Translations under genes and position numbers: made by a program
Notes under the pieces: generated by a model
Databases searched by the model: none
The model's input: the letters and a program-made list of their open reading frames with translations, nothing else
What the model was told of the DNA's origin: nothing
DNA from: CALARM01 sp964431735
GTDB lineage: Bacteria; Vulcanimicrobiota; SpSt-956; JAKJGF01
Direction of reading: 5' to 3'
DNA: 14,114 nt
Assembly (NCBI GenBank): GCA_964431735.1
Contig: CAYSLJ010000176.1
Span: 1 to 14,114, forward strand
In this document: piece after piece, positions 13,985 through 14,114 of the stretch
Layout of the letters: every line of letters begins with the position of its first letter
Numbering within the stretch: the stretch's first letter is position 1

Positions 13985-14011
13985 ATAGCTTGTCATACAG
14001 GCAACACACCT

Positions 14012-14053
14012 CGTAATGCGTAAAGCGTAATGCGTGATGTGTGAGACGTAATT
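14012..14053. repeat. Heptad array 6: CGTAATG-type units
   Basis: Six units: CGTAATG, CGTAAAG, CGTAATG, CGTGATG, TGTGAGA, CGTAATT. Compared with CGTAACG, position 6 is T in four units while positions 1-3 are mostly intact. It lies just after the transporter gene. Confidence 0.8.
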
Positions 14054-14092
14054 TTATATACTAAGTACCGTAACAGGTAAAAGGGTACCCAT

Positions 14093-14114
14093 AAAAAGCT
14101 TCTGCCTGGCAGGC
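14093..14114. terminator. Probable left half of a terminator cut by the window end
   Basis: Five A, then GCTTCTGCCT, GGC and AGGC, at which point the window ends. GCCT-GGC-AGGC already forms a stem. If the sequence continues AGAAGC and T-rich, this would be a bidirectional terminator for the transporter gene. The second half is not visible, so this is a guess from half a structure. Confidence 0.35.

Overview
This is an AT-rich bacterial window with densely packed genes. All recognisable functions are envelope or signalling ones: type IV pilin-like proteins, a Hanks-type kinase, a GTPase with a TGS domain and an MFS transporter. There are no tRNA or rRNA genes, no phage or transposase genes and no CRISPR array. 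The gene mix, plus short period-7 repeats scattered between genes, resembles genomes of uncultivated candidate phyla. I cannot name the lineage from sequence alone. Shine-Dalgarno sites are strong (GGAGG, AAGGAGG), and two promoters have sigma70-like boxes with an extended -10.

Layout. (1) 2-994, minus: a DRG/OBG-like GTPase with a C-terminal TGS domain. (2) 995-1337: a 343-bp gap holding two arrays of a 7-bp palindromic unit (CGTNACG and variants), a 14-bp palindrome of the same unit, and a small hairpin. (3) 1338-4288, plus: a likely operon of a small coiled-coil protein, a small zinc-ribbon/coiled-coil protein, and a 727-aa Ser/Thr kinase with an N-terminal zinc ribbon, two Ig-like beta domains and C-terminal HEAT repeats. 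(4) 4371-4867, minus: a short NHL-repeat protein split by a frameshift. (5) 5116-8580, plus: pilin cassette A, three genes in GspI/PilV-, GspJ/PilW- and GspK/PilX-like order behind a strong promoter. (6) 8591-8620: a perfect bidirectional terminator. (7) 8619-12502, minus: pilin cassette B, a gene-for-gene paralogue of cassette A facing it tail to tail. (8) 12752-13984, plus: an MFS transporter, followed by another heptad array and what looks like the first half of a terminator at the window edge.

How the genes may work together. Each cassette encodes two small prepilins that keep Glu5 and one very large prepilin-like protein (735 or 798 aa) that lacks it. That is the arrangement of the I-J-K tip complex of type II secretion or of the PilV-W-X minor pilins, so the cassettes probably encode two alternative tip complexes for a filament built by machinery elsewhere in the genome. 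Three points stand out. The first gene of both cassettes has no AUG, GUG or UUG ahead of its prepilin signal and seems to start at AUU (A) or AUA (B). Cassette B contains a decayed second copy of a prepilin 5' end next to a repeat element with long inverted ends. The heptad arrays occur in seven places, all intergenic.
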